64,000 nucleotides of DNA from JAHECW01 sp964641415. Its GTDB lineage: Bacteria; Acidobacteriota; Thermoanaerobaculia; Thermoanaerobaculales; Sulfomarinibacteraceae. Each line of letters begins with the position of its first letter. Position 1 is the first letter of the stretch. A program made the position numbers and the translations under genes. Where the stretch lies: assembly GCA_964641415.1 (NCBI GenBank), contig CAZXMW010000013.1:1-64000 (forward strand), in the 5' to 3' direction. Of this stretch, positions 62,003-64,000 are shown in pieces. Under the pieces are notes generated by a model that was not told the DNA's origin, ran no database searches, and was given only the letters and a program-made list of their open reading frames with translations.

Positions 62003-63547
62003 ATGACGCGCAACGGAAAGAACTCCGGCGCCAACATCGGCTACGAGGCCGAGCTGTGGGCGATGGCCGACGCGCTGCGCGGCTCGATGGACGCCGCCGA
62101 GTACAAGCACGTCGTCCTCGGCCTGATCTTCCTCAAGTACATCTCTGACGCGTTCGAGGAGCACCACGCCAAGCTCGAGGCCGAGCGGGCGAAGGGCGCC
62201 GACCCCGAGGACCCGGACGAGTACCGCGCCCTCAACATCTTCTGGGTACCGGCCGCGGCCCGCTGGGCGCACCTCAAGGCCAACGCGCGCCAGCCCAACA
62301 TCGGCCAGCTCGTCGACGACGCCATGGAGGCCATCGAGCGCGACAACCAACAGCTCAAGGGGGTGCTTCCCAAGCAGTACGCGCGGGAGGGCCTCGACAA
62401 GAGCCGCCTCGGCCAGCTCATCGACCTCGTCAGCAACATCAAGGTCGGCGACGAAGAGGCGCGCTCGAAGGATGTGCTCGGCCGCGTCTACGAGTACTTC
62501 CTCTCCCAGTTCGCCAGCGCGGAGGGCAAGAAGGGCGGCGAATTCTACACCCCCCGGTGCGTCGTCAAGCTGCTGGTCGAGATGCTCGAGCCGTACAAGG
62601 GCCGCGTCTACGACCCGTGCTGCGGCTCCTCCGGCATGTTCGTCCAGTCCGAGGAGTTCATCGCCGCCCACGGCGGCCGCCTCGGCGACATCTCGATCTA
62701 CGGCCAGGAGTCCAACTACACAACCTGGCGATTGGCCCAGATGAACCTCGCAATCCGCGGCATCGACGGCAACATCGCCCACGGCGACACCTTCCACAGT
62801 GACCGCCACCCCGACCTCAAGGCGGATTTCATCCTCGCCAACCCACAGTTCAACGACAGCGACTGGGGCGGCGACCGCCTCAAGGACGACAAACGGTGGA
62901 AGTACGGCGTGCCGCCCAAGGGCAACGCCAACTACGCATGGGTGCAGCACATGATCCACCACCTCGCGCCGACCGGCACCGCGGGGTTCGTGCTCGCCAA
63001 CGGTTCCATGTCGTCGAACCAGTCGGGCGAGGGCGAGATTCGGAAGAACATCCTCGAGGCCGACCTCGTCGACTGCATGGTCGCCCTGCCGGGACAGCTC
63101 TTCTACTCGACCCAGATCCCGGTCTGCCTGTGGTTCATTGCCCGCAGCAAGCGCAACGGACGCTTCCGCGACCGCCGCGGCGAGGTGTTGTTCATCGACG
63201 TCCGCAAGCTCGGCGCCATGATCGACAGGACGCACCGCGAGCTCACCGGCAACGACATCGCGCGCATCGCCGGGACCTACCACGCGTGGCGCGGCGAGAA
63301 GGGGGCCGGCGAGTACGACGACGTTCCCGGCTTTTGCAAGAGCGCCACCCTCGAAGAGGTCCAAAAACACGGTCACGTGCTCACCCCCGGCCGATACGTC
63401 GGCGCCGAGGCCGCCGAGGAGGATGACGAGCCGTTCGACGACAAGATGCAGCGCCTCACCGCCGAGTGGCAACAGCAGGTTGAGGAGGCGCGAAGATTGG
63501 ATGCGGCCATCGGGGAGAACCTGAGGGGGTTGGGATATGGCGAATAG
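62003..63547 (+). CDS. hsdM: Type I restriction-modification methyltransferase subunit HsdM
   Basis: A 514-residue N6-adenine methyltransferase. The N-terminal HsdM helical domain (YEAELWAMADALRGSMDAAEYKHVVLGLIFLKYISDAFE) precedes the SAM-binding motif I (VYDPCCGSSGMFVQS) and the catalytic motif IV ILANPQFNDSDW. Motif IV is NPQF rather than the common NPPF. It acts with HsdS (target choice) and HsdR (cleavage), which are not reached in this window. ATG 62003 has a GGGGG-type site. Confidence 0.93.
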   Translation: MTRNGKNSGANIGYEAELWAMADALRGSMDAAEYKHVVLGLIFLKYISDAFEEHHAKLEAERAKGADPEDPDEYRALNIFWVPAAARWAHLKANARQPNIGQLVDDAMEAIERDNQQLKGVLPKQYAREGLDKSRLGQLIDLVSNIKVGDEEARSKDVLGRVYEYFLSQFASAEGKKGGEFYTPRCVVKLLVEMLEPYKGRVYDPCCGSSGMFVQSEEFIAAHGGRLGDISIYGQESNYTTWRLAQMNLAIRGIDGNIAHGDTFHSDRHPDLKADFILANPQFNDSDWGGDRLKDDKRWKYGVPPKGNANYAWVQHMIHHLAPTGTAGFVLANGSMSSNQSGEGEIRKNILEADLVDCMVALPGQLFYSTQIPVCLWFIARSKRNGRFRDRRGEVLFIDVRKLGAMIDRTHRELTGNDIARIAGTYHAWRGEKGAGEYDDVPGFCKSATLEEVQKHGHVLTPGRYVGAEAAEEDDEPFDDKMQRLTAEWQQQVEEARRLDAAIGENLRGLGYGE

Positions 63548-63736
63548 GGCCGCCGTTCTGATCGCCCTGCAGAGGCACGAGGCACCGAGCGGGTGGGTCA
63601 CACGCCCCGCCGTTTCTCGGCCGGCCTTGCGGTTCTCCCAGTTGCGATATATACTTACAGACAGCACACCCGCCGGGCCTCTGCCGCAAGGCATGCTATC
63701 TCACGGTGGGTTTTTTCTTTCCTCAGGGCATCGGTC

Positions 63737-64000
63737 GTGAAGTACACGAAGCCCTCCCTGAGCTTCGAAGAGCAGGCCGACCTGCTGATCGGGCGAGGCA
63801 TGGGCGGCGACCGTGCGCTCATCGTCAAGCGCCTCTCCGCGGTCAACTACTACCGGCTCTCCGGATACTGGTACACCTTCAGGAACACCGACGACTCCTT
63901 CAAGCGCGGCACGACGTTCGAGGAGGCGTGGGATCGGTATGCGTTCGACCGCCACCTGCGCCTCCTCGTCATGGACGCGATAGCCCACATCGAGGTCGCG
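63737..64000 (+). CDS. Abi_2 family protein, partial (runs off window)
   Basis: The first 88 codons of a gene starting GTG 63737. The protein begins VKYTKPSLSFEEQADLLIGRGMGGDRALIVKRLSAVNYYRLSGYWY and matches the Abi_2 (AbiD/AbiF) phage-abortive-infection family, which is characterised by this NYYRLSGYWYTF segment. It is found inside a type I restriction locus, a common place for such genes. The 3' end is missing. Confidence 0.8.
   Translation, partial: MKYTKPSLSFEEQADLLIGRGMGGDRALIVKRLSAVNYYRLSGYWYTFRNTDDSFKRGTTFEEAWDRYAFDRHLRLLVMDAIAHIEVA

Overview
The window is a GC-rich stretch of a didermal (Gram-negative) bacterial chromosome. It encodes LPS heptose assembly, a TonB-dependent receptor, Pal/CpoB and a type IV pilus cluster. 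The mix of a PstA and PstC with large extra domains, an EF-G2-type factor, a FecR/DUF6600 protein, an excisionase-type HTH/PIN pair and hexamer-repeat intergenic tracts suggests Acidobacteriota (perhaps Thermoanaerobaculia). That placement is an inference from gene content, not a measurement. A 100-base run of N near 20 kb shows this is a draft or metagenome assembly.

Layout. (1) 1-590: degenerate hexamer repeats and a duplicated intergenic block. (2) 590-6120: a GT4 glycosyltransferase, an outer-membrane beta-barrel protein with a large internal duplication, a GT21 (ceramide-glucosyltransferase/HpnI-like) enzyme, a GT28/MGDG-synthase-like enzyme and a PAP2 phosphatase. (3) 6500-18240: a PiT phosphate transporter, phoR-phoB, phoU-pstB-pstA-pstC-pstS, and a second PstS-like lipoprotein behind an M28 peptidase. 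(4) 20375-28360: a secreted CHRD-like protein, a secreted beta-helix protein and a TonB-dependent receptor in one direction, then a secreted type I phosphodiesterase. (5) 28.5-38 kb: RlpA, a DUF4143 ATPase, adenylosuccinate lyase, surface proteins, a MITE-like repeat, a PIN/HTH pair, tRNA-Ala and a selenocysteine tRNA. (6) 38.4-49.7 kb: a DUF4388 protein, FmdB, DUF192, pilR-pilS-pilC-pilT-pilB, then waaC-type heptosyltransferase with split rfaE2/rfaE1. (7) 50-61.7 kb: a FecR/DUF6600 protein, cytidine deaminase, a SpoU methyltransferase, pal, cpoB, rpsT, purC, an EF-G2-like GTPase, a clan-CD peptidase, a winged-helix/FHA regulator and tRNA-Leu. (8) 62-64 kb: HsdM and the start of an Abi_2-family gene.

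The main finding is a phosphate-starvation region. The same 11-bp-period direct repeat (consensus CTTCAC-N5-CTTCAC, i.e. a PHO box) sits upstream of pstS, the GT4 gene, the duplicated beta-barrel gene, the GT21 gene, the PAP2 gene and the TonB receptor gene. Because phoR, phoB, phoU, pst and PiT genes are in the same region, the glycosyltransferases plus PAP2 phosphatase are best read as a PhoB-controlled module that replaces phospholipids by glycolipids. The TonB receptor, beta-helix protein and phosphodiesterase would be its outer-membrane and periplasmic phosphorus-scavenging arm. In the GT4 and GT21 genes the box ends only 22-23 bases before the start codon and there is no Shine-Dalgarno sequence, so leaderless mRNAs are likely.

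Other points of interest are a 176-bp MITE-like element present twice with inverted ends, a nested 164-bp fold-back element, several very long perfect intergenic hairpins, a tRNA-Sec, and an internally collapsed LVIVP-type gene.
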